Source: an uncultured Streptomyces sp.
GTDB taxonomy: Bacteria > Actinomycetota > Actinomycetes > Streptomycetales > Streptomycetaceae
Direction: 5' to 3'
Assembly: GCF_947488945.1 (NCBI RefSeq)
Contig: NZ_CANLBS010000009.1
Coordinates: forward strand, 281,051 to 345,050
DNA length: 64,000 nt
Under the pieces are notes generated by a model, which had not been told where the DNA came from, did no database searches, and saw nothing but the letters and a program-made list of their open reading frames with translations. The stretch's first letter is position 1, and the number at the start of each line of letters is the position of its first letter. Made by a program: the position numbers and the translations under genes. Shown one piece after another: positions 33,289 through 42,329 of this stretch.

Positions 33289-33474
33289 ATGAGCATCAAG
33301 AAGGCCGCTGTCACGGGGTTCGCGGCGCTGGCTCTCGCCCTTGGTGCGGCAGCGGGAGCGGCGCAGGCCGAGCCGGTGCAGTGGTCCGCGACGGCGGCCG
33401 CGGGCGACCTCGCGCCCCTCGCGACGGACTCCGGCACGACCGCCGACCCGCAGTCGGAAAACGGCCCCTCCTGA
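33289..33474 (+). CDS. Small secreted protein of unknown function (61 aa)
   Basis: Starts MSIKKAAVTGFAALALALG with GAAAGG upstream. The first 27 residues form a classical Sec signal (two Lys, long Ala/Leu/Gly core, cleavage at AAQA before EPVQ), leaving a 34-residue acidic mature part rich in Ala, Asp, Ser and Thr and lacking Cys and Lys. I recognise no family. It follows the rightward operon with its own apparent leader and is convergent with the regulator gene. It may be an unrelated secreted peptide; a modified peptide precursor is unlikely because the core has no typical residues. Confidence 0.65.
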   Translation: MSIKKAAVTGFAALALALGAAAGAAQAEPVQWSATAAAGDLAPLATDSGTTADPQSENGPS

Positions 33475-33533
33475 CGCGCACCCGGGGGCGCCGCCCGAGG
33501 GGCCGGCCGGCCGACGTGGTCCGGGCCGGCCCC

Positions 33534-36500
33534 TCAGGCGGCGTAACGGTCGAAGGGGATGCCCATCCGCGTGCAGAGTTCGTCGGCCTGCTCCCGGTGG
33601 ACGCGGGCCGCTTCGGCGTCGCCCAGCGCGGCCTCGGCCGTGGCCAGTCCGCGCAGCGCGTGGGCCGCTTCCACCCGGAATCCGATGACCTGGGCATGGC
33701 GGTAGGCGTCCCGGTGCAGAGCGAGGGCGCGGTAGTGGCTGCCCCGGCGGCCGTGGACGTTGCCCAGGATGTTCTCCACCGCCGGCCGGCGGATGGCGGT
33801 GCCCTCGGACCTGATCAGCTCCAGCGAGCGCTCGGCGCAGTCCGTGCTCCGCCGGTGGTCGCCCAGGCGCTGGTGGATGTCCGAGGCGACGGCGAACGCC
33901 AGAGCGAGGTCCTCGGGCGTGCGTCTCTCGTCTCCGAGGCTCAGTGCCCGGGAGATGGTGGCGTGCGCCTGAGCCGTCTCGTTCAGGGAGAGCTGGGCGA
34001 TGGCCAGGTCGGTCAGCGCGGTCACCCCTTCGCTCTCCGCTCCGTAGCGGCAGCTGAGCTGGACGGCCCGCTCTGCGGCCGCCGCCGCGTCCTGGTGCCG
34101 TCCGAGGTAGGAGTACACGGAACTGAGGTTGCTGTGGGCGTAGCCCTCCTGACGGCCGGCGCCTGAGCCTTGGAACAACTCCACCGCGCGTTCCAGGCAT
34201 TCCTCGGCCGCCGCGAGACGGCCCAGAGAACTGTTCAGCAGGCCGAGCGAGTTGAGGCTGACCGCCATGTCGCGCCGGTCGTCCAGCTCCTCGGCGATGG
34301 CGAGCGCCTCGGCGACCGTGGCGATCCCCTCGGTGAACCGGCCCGCCTTCCACTGCGCGACCGACAGGTTGTTCAGGCAGTTGCGCAACGCCGGCAGGTT
34401 GTTCAGCCGCCGTGCGGCGGTGGCGGCGAGGGCGGCGGTCTTCTCGTACTGCGGCAGGTAGCTGCGCATGTCGAGGTAGAACACGAGATTCCGGGCGAGC
34501 GGGACGGCCTGCTCGTCGAACCCCTCCTCGGCCACCGCCTGCCGCACGAGCGCGAGCAGCGTGCTGTGTTCCCGGTCGAAGACCGCGGCCGCCTGCTTGG
34601 GCGTCATGACCGCCGGCGGCGCGGCGGACGGGGAACCCCGCAGCGGGTCGGCGCCCCGCGAAGGGAACAGGACGCGGCATGCCTCGTCCGTCACGGCCAG
34701 TCCGTGGTCGAGCAGCCGGGCGAAGGCCGCCGTCTCGTCCCCCTCGGTCGGCAGCCGCCGCGCGAACCGGCGGACCAGGTCGTGGAAGGCGTAGCGGTCC
34801 ATCTCGTACTGCTCCAGGAGATGGACGTCGAGGAACTGCTCCAGCACGTCTTCCGCGTCCGCCCGCTCCAGGCCGAGCAGCGCCGCCGCCGCGGGGACGT
34901 CGAAGTCCGTGCCGGGATGGATCGCGAGCAGCCGCAGCATCGTGCGGTGCTCCACTCCCATGGCCTGGTAGGAGAGCCGCAGCGTGGCCTCGACGCTGCG
35001 GTCCCCCGAGCGCAGTTCGTCCAGGCGCCGGGACTCGTCGGCGAGCCGGTCCACCAGATAGCGCACCGTCCAGCGTGCCCGGCTGCGCAGCCGGGCCGCC
35101 GCGACGCACAGCGCCAGCGGGAGGTGCCCGCAGAGCTCGGCGAGCCGTTCCATCTCCGCCGACTCGGTCCTGGCGCGCTCCTCCCCGAGCGCGGCCCGGA
35201 GCAGAGCGAGGGAGTCGGCAGGGGGCAGAACGTCCAGGCTCACCGACTCCGAGCCGTCGAGTTCGCTCATCCGGCTGCGGCTGGTGATCAGCACGAGGCA
35301 GCCCGCCGACGCCGGGAGGAGCGGTCGGACCTGTGCCGCGTCCGCCGCGTTGTCGAGGACGAGCAGGACCCGACGGCCGGACAGGGTGGAGCGCCACAGG
35401 GCGACGCGCCCGTCCAGGTCCTCGGGAATCCGCTCGTCGGGCACGCCCAGGGTGCGCAGCAGCGCGGCGATCACGATGCCGGGGTCACGGGGCTCCTGGC
35501 TCGGTGAGAACCCGCGCAGATCGGTGTGGAGCCGCCCGTCCGGATAGGCATCCGCGAGCCGGTGCGCGGCCCGGACCACGAGGGAGGTCTTGCCGCTGCC
35601 GCCCATGCCGTCGACGGCGACGATCCGCAGCCGTCGGGTGTCGTCGGCTGTGCCGAGCAGCAGCTCCAGCTCTCGCTCACGGCCGGCGTAGCCGGTGAGG
35701 TCGTGCGGCAGCGTGCAGGGGGCCGTGTACTCGTCGGGCGCGACCGGTTCCGGACCCGACGGATTCTCGTGCCCGGCCGTACGCGGTGCGGCCTGCAGTT
35801 CGGGGCGCCCGTGCAGGATCGCCTCGTACAAGCTGCCGAGCTGCCGTCCCGGATCGACCCCCAGTTCCTCCACGAGGATTTCGCGCAGCGCGGTGTACTC
35901 GCCGAGCGCCTCCGCCTGCCGTCCCGACCGGTACAGGGCGAGCATCAGCTGCCCTCGGAAACTCTCCCGCAGCGGATGCTTGGCGACCAGCTCCATCAGG
36001 TCACCGACGAGTTCCTGGTGCTCACCAAGGTCGAGACGCAGATCGACGAGCTGGCCGACGGCGGCGAGGCGGCGCTCCTCCAGCACGGCGTAGCCGGCCG
36101 CGATGAGCGGCCCGCTGCTCTCCGCGTCGGGGGCCGGACCGCGCCACAGGTCGAGTGCCGTACGCAGCTGCTCGGCGGCCTCCGCCGTCATGCGGGCACC
36201 GAGGGCCTCGCGTGCCCGCTGCAACCGCAGGGAGAACAGGCTGATGTCCAGCTCTCCGGGCGGGATGTCCGCCCGGTAGCCGGGCCCGTCCGTGACGATC
36301 ACCGCCGAGCCGCCCGGGATGCGCTGGCGCAAGTCACCGATGGCCTTGCGTACCTGGTGGGCAGCTGTGGACGGTGGGTTCTCCCCCCAGACCGCCTCGA
36401 CGAGCCGGGCCACCGGCAGCATCTGGCCGGGACTGAGCAGCAGAGTCGTCAGGACACGGGGCAGTACGGACCCGCCGAGCCGCAGCCGGCGCTCGCCGAC

Positions 36501-36551
36501 CCGGACCTCAAGCGACCCCAGCACGGCGAAACTCACCGTCGCCTGCGCCAT
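33534..36551 (-). CDS. SARP-NB-ARC-TPR pathway regulator (AfsR-like)
   Basis: A 1005-residue large SARP. Residues 1-95 form the OmpR-like winged helix (VSFAVLGSLEVRVGERRLRLGG), about 95-245 the BTAD domain (ELDISLFSLRLQRAREAL... ELGVDPGRQLGSLYEAIL), then an NB-ARC ATPase (Walker A DGMGGSGKTSLV; VLLVLDNAADAAQVRPLLP as Walker B) and a C-terminal TPR array (about 700-1000). Large SARPs activate antibiotic clusters by binding direct repeats near -35 elements. It lies at the end of the cluster and is convergent with the rightward operon, so it probably controls both operons. The ATG at 36551 was preferred over a GTG 12 codons earlier whose ribosome site is too close. Confidence 0.93.
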   Translation of the reverse strand: MAQATVSFAVLGSLEVRVGERRLRLGGSVLPRVLTTLLLSPGQMLPVARLVEAVWGENPPSTAAHQVRKAIGDLRQRIPGGSAVIVTDGPGYRADIPPGELDISLFSLRLQRAREALGARMTAEAAEQLRTALDLWRGPAPDAESSGPLIAAGYAVLEERRLAAVGQLVDLRLDLGEHQELVGDLMELVAKHPLRESFRGQLMLALYRSGRQAEALGEYTALREILVEELGVDPGRQLGSLYEAILHGRPELQAAPRTAGHENPSGPEPVAPDEYTAPCTLPHDLTGYAGRERELELLLGTADDTRRLRIVAVDGMGGSGKTSLVVRAAHRLADAYPDGRLHTDLRGFSPSQEPRDPGIVIAALLRTLGVPDERIPEDLDGRVALWRSTLSGRRVLLVLDNAADAAQVRPLLPASAGCLVLITSRSRMSELDGSESVSLDVLPPADSLALLRAALGEERARTESAEMERLAELCGHLPLALCVAAARLRSRARWTVRYLVDRLADESRRLDELRSGDRSVEATLRLSYQAMGVEHRTMLRLLAIHPGTDFDVPAAAALLGLERADAEDVLEQFLDVHLLEQYEMDRYAFHDLVRRFARRLPTEGDETAAFARLLDHGLAVTDEACRVLFPSRGADPLRGSPSAAPPAVMTPKQAAAVFDREHSTLLALVRQAVAEEGFDEQAVPLARNLVFYLDMRSYLPQYEKTAALAATAARRLNNLPALRNCLNNLSVAQWKAGRFTEGIATVAEALAIAEELDDRRDMAVSLNSLGLLNSSLGRLAAAEECLERAVELFQGSGAGRQEGYAHSNLSSVYSYLGRHQDAAAAAERAVQLSCRYGAESEGVTALTDLAIAQLSLNETAQAHATISRALSLGDERRTPEDLALAFAVASDIHQRLGDHRRSTDCAERSLELIRSEGTAIRRPAVENILGNVHGRRGSHYRALALHRDAYRHAQVIGFRVEAAHALRGLATAEAALGDAEAARVHREQADELCTRMGIPFDRYAA

Positions 36552-36695
36552 GTCGCCTACCCGTTCCCTGGATCGCCCCGTCGCCACGGCTCCCCCACAA
36601 AGGCTCCGACGCGCACGACTCCCGCGCCTTCGAATGCCTTCCCACCTGGGGATTCACATGACGTGCACTAATGTAAGAGGCGCATTCCGGAAGGG

Positions 36696-37091
36696 TTAGG
36701 CCCCTCCTGAGTGACCCTTCTCACCCCTCAGTCCAGTTGACTGGCACTCCGTAAGCCCGCCGACCGGATGCCGGCCCCGGTTCCTGGCCAACCACGAGCG
36801 ACGGGTACTGGACATCGTCGGCTTCGACCCACGGGGCGTCGTCGACCGCGGACACGGCTTGTCCGGGATCGTGTTCACCCGCTGCACGGAATGTGCCGCC
36901 GAGTTCCGGGCGACGTACCCCAGGCGGTGGTCATCAGGGACGACCGGGGGGAGGTCCAGGTCGGAGCGGGAAGAGATGGCGTTCGGCCGCCAGACGAATC
37001 CGTCCTCGCGGACGAGCCTGGTGTTCGTGTCCAGCAGCATGGTCCAGAAGTTGAGTTCCGGATCCTCCGCCGCGCTCTCGTCGATCGTCAT
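36696..37091 (-). CDS. Hypothetical protein, 131 aa, near the island's right edge
   Basis: Starts MTIDESAAEDPELNFWTMLLDTNTRLV with AGGGG 6 nt before the ATG. The first ~45 residues look like a genuine acidic, folded start; the rest (RNSAAHSVQRVNT... to RGEKGHSGGA) is of mixed composition and may come from a frame change or decay. No family recognised. It lies between the SARP gene and the tRNA terminator, where leftovers of the element's own functions might be expected. Confidence 0.4.
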   Translation of the reverse strand: MTIDESAAEDPELNFWTMLLDTNTRLVREDGFVWRPNAISSRSDLDLPPVVPDDHRLGYVARNSAAHSVQRVNTIPDKPCPRSTTPRGSKPTMSSTRRSWLARNRGRHPVGGLTECQSTGLRGEKGHSGGA

Positions 37092-37330
37092 GGCCGTGCC
37101 CCTGATGTGGTTGCCGATGTTCCGTAGGCCGCGAGGCGCGGCGACGCCTGGTGGGAATGGAACAACAACCAGACGGGCGCGCACCCGCCCCCGTCATCGC
37201 TCTCGGCCACCGCCGCTGCACGCCGTTGGCACGTCTGGCCACCGATCGGCCACCGATCGGCCACCGGCGGACCCATCGCGGAACCCCTGGGCTGACACAC
37301 CAGTAGGGTCGAGGTCAAGAAGATCAAAAA

Positions 37331-37363
37331 AACCCCAGGTCACAGGCTATGCGACCTGGGGTT
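37331..37363 (-). terminator. Rho-independent terminator of tRNA-Thr
   Basis: An 11-bp perfect stem (AACCCCAGGTC at 37331-37341 with GACCTGGGGTT at 37353-37363). On the minus strand it is followed by a run of T, just downstream of the tRNA 3' end. Confidence 0.9.
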
Positions 37364-37369
37364 TCACCG

Positions 37370-37443
37370 AGCCCCCTGTCGGATTCGAACCGACGACCTA
37401 CGCATTACAAGTGCGTTGCTCTGGCCAACTGAGCTAAGGAGGC
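37370..37443 (-). tRNA. tRNA-Thr (anticodon TGT)
   Basis: A complete 74-nt cloverleaf. Acceptor strands GCCTCCT and AGGGGGC pair fully, the D arm is TAGCTCAGTTGGCCAGAGC, the anticodon arm ACGCA-CTTGTAA-TGCGT has anticodon TGT, and the T arm GTCGG-TTCGAAT-CCGAC is intact; the discriminator is T. The CCA end is not encoded. The 3' half is duplicated in degraded form at 20190-20230. Confidence 0.95.
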
Positions 37444-37622
37444 GTGCCGGAGCAGTGTAACCAACGCGGGGGCGGGATCGAATGTGAAATTCCGGTGACG
37501 AACGCCTACTGACTTTTTCGAAACCGCGAGGTAGCGTCAGCCTCAGGTTCACCCGAGTGGACCAGACCACTCCCTACTCGGATCGTCCGGCACGTTCCTG
37601 CCGGTTGAGGAGAAGATTCAGC

Positions 37623-38759
<1,137 letters not shown>

Positions 38760-38828
38760 CGCCCGCCGCCCGGCGAGCGGCCCTGACGGACGCTCCCCGG
38801 ACGCATGGCGCCGACGCCTTCCACGGAC

Positions 38829-38880
38829 GGCCCCGCACCTCCGTCGTGACCCCCCGGGTCACGGCGACGGGTGCGGGGCC
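38829..38880 (+). terminator. msiK terminator hairpin
   Basis: Outer stem GGCCCCGCACC (38829-38839) with GGTGCGGGGCC (38870-38880), extended by CGTCGTGACC/GGTCACGGCG inside. It lies in the 322-bp gap after msiK; the rest of the gap to 39081 is GC-rich and then AT-richer from 39000, with no gene. Confidence 0.8.
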
Positions 38881-39069
38881 GTCCGCGTACGCCCCGTTCC
38901 GGAAGCGGGGACGGACCGGCCGGAGGTTTGGGACGGTTGGCGAGGTACCCCGGCAAATACCCCGGCAGGCCGGGCAATTCGCCCCGGACCGTCAACCGGA
39001 TAATCGAATGGGCACCTCGAACCTTCCCCCGCGAGAGTGACGAAATGTCCCCGATTCCTCACTGACCGC

Positions 39070-39075
39070 TACGCT
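39070..39075 (+). promoter_or_regulatory. -10 box of a leaderless promoter (secreted protein gene)
   Basis: TACGCT lies 6 nt before the GTG at 39082. Confidence 0.5.
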
Positions 39076-39081
39076 CGCTGC

Positions 39082-39498
39082 GTGACCCACACCGCGCGCC
39101 GAATCGGCCGAACTCTCGCTCTCGTCCTGCCCGTCGTCATGGTCCTCTCCGGGACCCTCGCGGTCACCCGCGTGCCGTGGGCGGCGCAGAACAACGAATC
39201 CCCGCTGCTGACCGCGGCCTCCACGACCCTCTCGAAGAAGGCCGTCCAGCCCCGCGCCGCGCAGGACGTCCTGCGCGACAAGCTGCTGGTGGAACTGAAG
39301 GAGAAGGACCCGGGGAAGGCCCTGACGGACCTTCAGCGGGCCGTGGAGCAGCGCCCGTCGCTGGCCCGGCACTGCATGTCGATCGCCAAGGCCCTCGGCA
39401 AGGCGGCCGTCGAGCAGTACGGCCCGACCCGCGCCCATCGCTTCTCCCGCCCGGTCTGCGACACGTCGTTCGCCTCCGGGGTCGCCCAGTTCGCCTGA
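39082..39498 (+). CDS. Conserved secreted protein of unknown function
   Basis: A 138-residue protein starting at GTG (THTARRIGRTLALVLPVVMVLSG): an N-terminal export signal or anchor (about 5-30), then a helical domain (ASTTLSKKAVQPRAAQDVLRDKLLVELKEKDP, LTDLQRAVEQRPSLARHCMSIAKALGKAAVEQYG, in pieces) with two Cys residues (in ARHCMS and RPVCDT) that could pair. I recognise a streptomycete-wide family without known function. Confidence 0.75.
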   Translation: MTHTARRIGRTLALVLPVVMVLSGTLAVTRVPWAAQNNESPLLTAASTTLSKKAVQPRAAQDVLRDKLLVELKEKDPGKALTDLQRAVEQRPSLARHCMSIAKALGKAAVEQYGPTRAHRFSRPVCDTSFASGVAQFA

Positions 39499-39532
39499 CC
39501 GGAACCGACCGGGCACGGGGCCGCCCACGGCA

Positions 39533-39538
39533 TATCGT
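39533..39538 (+). promoter_or_regulatory. -10 box of a leaderless promoter (nucleotidyltransferase)
   Basis: TATCGT lies 6 nt before the ATG at 39545. Confidence 0.5.
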
Positions 39539-39544
39539 GCCCGC

Positions 39545-40261
39545 ATGCACACGTATCCGACGCAGGCCGTCGTCCTGGCCGGTGGCCAGGGGTCGCGGCT
39601 GCGGCCTTACACCGACGACCGACCGAAGCCGATGGTCGAGATCCCGGGCACCGGGACCCCGATCATCGGCCATCAGCTTTCCTGGCTGGCCGCCGAGGGC
39701 GTCACCGACGCCGTGGTCTCGTGCGGCCATCTCGCCGAGGTGCTCCAGGAGTGGCTCGCCTCGGCCGTACTGCCCCTGAACGTCACGACCGTGGTCGAGA
39801 CGGAGCCCCTGGGGCGGGGCGGCGGACTGAAGTTCGCCGCCGCCCGGCTGCCCGAACCGGAACAGCCCTGGTACGCCACCAACGGCGACATCTGGACCCG
39901 CTTCTCGCTGCGCGAGATGGCCGCCTTCCACGCCGAGCGCGACGCCACCGCCACCCTCGCGCTGGCCCGGCCGCGCATTCCGTGGGGCGCCGTGGAGACC
40001 GACGCGTTCGGCCACATCACCGACTTCATCGAGTCGCCGCCGTCCCCGTATCTGATCAACGCCGGGGTGTACGTGCTCTCGCCCGCGTTCACGGAGCTGC
40101 TGCCCGAACGGGGCGATCATGAACGCACCACCTTCCCCCGGCTCGCCCGCGAGCGCCGGCTGGCCGGGTTCCCGCTCCCCCACGGGGCGTACTGGCGGGC
40201 CATCGACACCGCGAAGGACCTCACTGAGGCCGCCAAGGAACTCAGCGCCCAGAGCGGTTGA
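39545..40261 (+). CDS. NDP-sugar pyrophosphorylase-like nucleotidyltransferase
   Basis: A 238-residue GT-A nucleotidyltransferase: AVVLAGGQGSRLRPYTDDRPKPMVEI signature, NGDIW metal/sugar site, and INAGVYVLSPA. It transfers an NMP to a sugar-1-phosphate (glucose or mannose type). Shorter than GlmU or ManC; no acyltransferase repeats. Substrate unknown. Confidence 0.9.
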   Translation: MHTYPTQAVVLAGGQGSRLRPYTDDRPKPMVEIPGTGTPIIGHQLSWLAAEGVTDAVVSCGHLAEVLQEWLASAVLPLNVTTVVETEPLGRGGGLKFAAARLPEPEQPWYATNGDIWTRFSLREMAAFHAERDATATLALARPRIPWGAVETDAFGHITDFIESPPSPYLINAGVYVLSPAFTELLPERGDHERTTFPRLARERRLAGFPLPHGAYWRAIDTAKDLTEAAKELSAQSG

Positions 40262-40362
40262 GCCGGACGCCCCTCAACGTCCGCAGCGGCCCCCGCCCGC
40301 CGACGCACGCACGCACGGAAGGGCACGAGACGACAGAGGCACGACGACGGAGGGGCACGACG

Positions 40363-40404
40363 ACGGAGGGGCGGTCCCCGGTGATCCGGGTACCGCCCCT
40401 CCGT
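40363..40404. terminator. Bidirectional terminator
   Basis: A perfect 13-bp stem, ACGGAGGGGCGGT (40363-40375) with ACCGCCCCTCCGT (40392-40404), between two converging genes. Short direct repeats (GACGACGGAGGGGC) precede it. Confidence 0.85.
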
Positions 40405-40461
40405 GATGTTCCGACCGGTCCCTACAGCCTCCGGCCCGGTCCAGCCCGGCCACAGCCCGGT

Positions 40462-42036
40462 TCAGCCGAGGAGGCCGCCGATCGGGTTCTTGCCACCGCC
40501 GGAGGTGGAGCCTTCGCCTCCGGTCGTGGTGCCGCCCGTGGGGTCGGAGGAGCCGGTGTCCCCGGTGCTGCCACCGGAGTCACCGCCGGTGGAGGCCGAG
40601 CCGGACGTCGCCGGGCCCGAGCCGGTGGCCGGCGGGGGCGCCGGGGCTTCCTGCTGCTGCGGGGCCTCCTGCACGGTGCCCTGCGTGGCGGCGGGCTCCG
40701 TCCGCGCGCCGCCGGTGGACTGTCCGGAGCCCGCGGTGGCCTGCGGGGTGGCGGGCTGTTCGGCCGGGGCCGTGGCGGGCGCGGAGCGCGTCGGCTCCGG
40801 GGTGCGCTCCTGCGGGGCGCGGGAGGCGCGGCGGCCGTCGCCGCTCTCGTCGGGGAGCGGCCGGCCGGGCAGCTGGTTGACCGGGTTGTCGTTCGGCCCC
40901 GGCACGGTCACGACCTCGGTGGAGCGGACCGCCCCGCCCAGCATCGATCCGACGAGCAGCGTCAGGCCGACCACGACGGTCGCCACGACCGTGCCGCGGC
41001 GCAGCACCCGGCGGCGCAGGTCGAACAGTTCGGCGCGCGGGCCGAGCCTGCGCCACGCCTCGCTCGCCAGGCGGCCGTCGACCGAGTAGACCGGGGCGCC
41101 CGCGATGACCAGCGGGCTCCAGGCCGCCAGGAAGATGATGTCGGGGGCCTCGTAGGCGGGGACCGTCCGCCAGCTCACGGTGACCAGCAGCGCGGCCGAC
41201 AGCAGTACGCCGACTCCGGCGGCGACCCGCTGCCACAGGCCGAGGACGGTGAGGACGCCGACGACCACCTGCAGGAACGCGATGGTCAGGCCCGCCCCGA
41301 CCGGGTGGGAGAGCGCGAAGTCGCGCAGCGGCTCCGCCATCGCCCACGGGTGGAGCTGGTTCAGCCACTTGACCATCGAGCCGCGCTCGCCGCCGTCGAA
41401 GTAGACGGGGTCGCAGAGCTTGCCCATCCCGGCGTAGATCGAGATGAAGCCGAGGAAGACGCGGAGCGGGAGGAGCACCACGCCGAGGTTCATCCGGCGG
41501 CCCGGGTAGTAGGCGTGCCGGACCGAGTCGGCCGAGCGGCGCTCGCGGGCCTCGGAGTCGTCGGCCGCCTCGGTCTCCTCGGCGTCGTAGTCGTCGCCGT
41601 GGAGGTCGTCGTACGCGCCGACGGCCCGCCGCATCGGGGGCAGCAGCGGGCCGGGCCCGCCGGGCTGTTTCGGGGCGGTCAGCACCGGGTTGGGCTGGGT
41701 CTCGTCGAGGCGCGGGATGACCTGGGTGGCGCCGGCGGCGTACGGCTCGGCGGAGGAGTTCCGCACCGCCTGGAGCAGGCCGCTCGCCCCGGGGTCGCCC
41801 GGCTCCGACCGGCCGCTCCACACGACGGGCGCCCGTCGGCGGCCGGGAGCTCCGGCCATGGCCGGGATGCGGGCGCCGGCCGGCGCGGCACCGCGCAGCC
41901 GTGCGCGCTGACCCGGGGGAAGCTGCACCCGGAAGCTGGCGTGGTTGACGATGACCTGCGCGGGGTCGCTGTCCACCTTGGTCATGCTCAGGGCGGGTTG
42001 GTCGTCGAACCGAGGCGTTCTGGTGTCCACACTCAT
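40462..42036 (-). CDS. DoxX-like membrane protein with disordered tails
   Basis: A 524-residue protein. A cytoplasmic disordered N-terminus (1-185) precedes four or more helices in a DoxX-type unit (about 188-345: GVVLLPLRVFLGFISIYAGMGKLCDP, TIAFLQVVVGVLTVLGLWQRV, IIFLAAWSPLVIAG, TVVATVVVGLTLLVGSMLG). A Pro/Ser/Thr/Gly-rich tail of about 150 residues (GGDSGGSTGDTGSSD, GGGKNPIGGLLG) follows. DoxX proteins belong to quinone/thiol redox membrane complexes; the role of this large version is unknown. A CTAACC...GGTTAG inverted repeat lies just upstream, in the 293-bp gap to rlmB that otherwise holds only the rlmB terminator. Confidence 0.85.
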   Translation of the reverse strand: MSVDTRTPRFDDQPALSMTKVDSDPAQVIVNHASFRVQLPPGQRARLRGAAPAGARIPAMAGAPGRRRAPVVWSGRSEPGDPGASGLLQAVRNSSAEPYAAGATQVIPRLDETQPNPVLTAPKQPGGPGPLLPPMRRAVGAYDDLHGDDYDAEETEAADDSEARERRSADSVRHAYYPGRRMNLGVVLLPLRVFLGFISIYAGMGKLCDPVYFDGGERGSMVKWLNQLHPWAMAEPLRDFALSHPVGAGLTIAFLQVVVGVLTVLGLWQRVAAGVGVLLSAALLVTVSWRTVPAYEAPDIIFLAAWSPLVIAGAPVYSVDGRLASEAWRRLGPRAELFDLRRRVLRRGTVVATVVVGLTLLVGSMLGGAVRSTEVVTVPGPNDNPVNQLPGRPLPDESGDGRRASRAPQERTPEPTRSAPATAPAEQPATPQATAGSGQSTGGARTEPAATQGTVQEAPQQQEAPAPPPATGSGPATSGSASTGGDSGGSTGDTGSSDPTGGTTTGGEGSTSGGGKNPIGGLLG

Positions 42037-42271
42037 CTAACCGAGTGACGTGTGGTTAGGACACTGCTTGACCGGCACTCTGTGTCCGAGACCCGTCAAC
42101 ACCTTCCGGACTCACTCGTTCCGCATACCCGGGAGGCGCGGTTCCCCGACGTCGTACGCCGGGCGGCCGATTGCGTTCCGGCAGGTGGGGCCGGTTCGCG
42201 CCGGGTTCTGGGCGACAACGGCCGCCACCCTTCGCGGTGGTCGCGGTACCGGCGGACGGTGTCCGGCAACG

Positions 42272-42314
42272 CGCCGACGGGTGCCGGAGCGAGGTGCTCC
42301 GGCGCCCGTCGGCG
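42272..42314 (-). terminator. rlmB terminator hairpin
   Basis: A 19-bp stem with one G-T-type mismatch (42272-42290 with 42296-42314), 5-nt loop, 15 bp past the rlmB stop. Confidence 0.85.
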
Positions 42315-42329
42315 TGCGTGCGGGGGTGG

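Larger units (their letters stand above)
20190..37411. mobile_element. Putative tRNA-Thr-integrated genomic island carrying a biosynthetic cluster
   Basis: The region is bounded by the tRNA-Thr remnant on the left and the intact tRNA-Thr on the right, with the same orientation and a 26-bp identical core. Everything between is one biosynthetic cluster with its own regulator plus one small orphan frame; no integrase, excisionase or transfer gene is left. It is therefore either a decayed element or a cluster moved by a lost integrase. Boundaries follow from the att-like repeats only. Confidence 0.5.

Noticed and set aside
33289..33474. Lanthipeptide or other RiPP precursor
   Set aside because: It has a Sec signal, no Cys, and no RiPP maturation enzyme in the cluster; the ATP-grasp enzymes fit amino acid ligation better.
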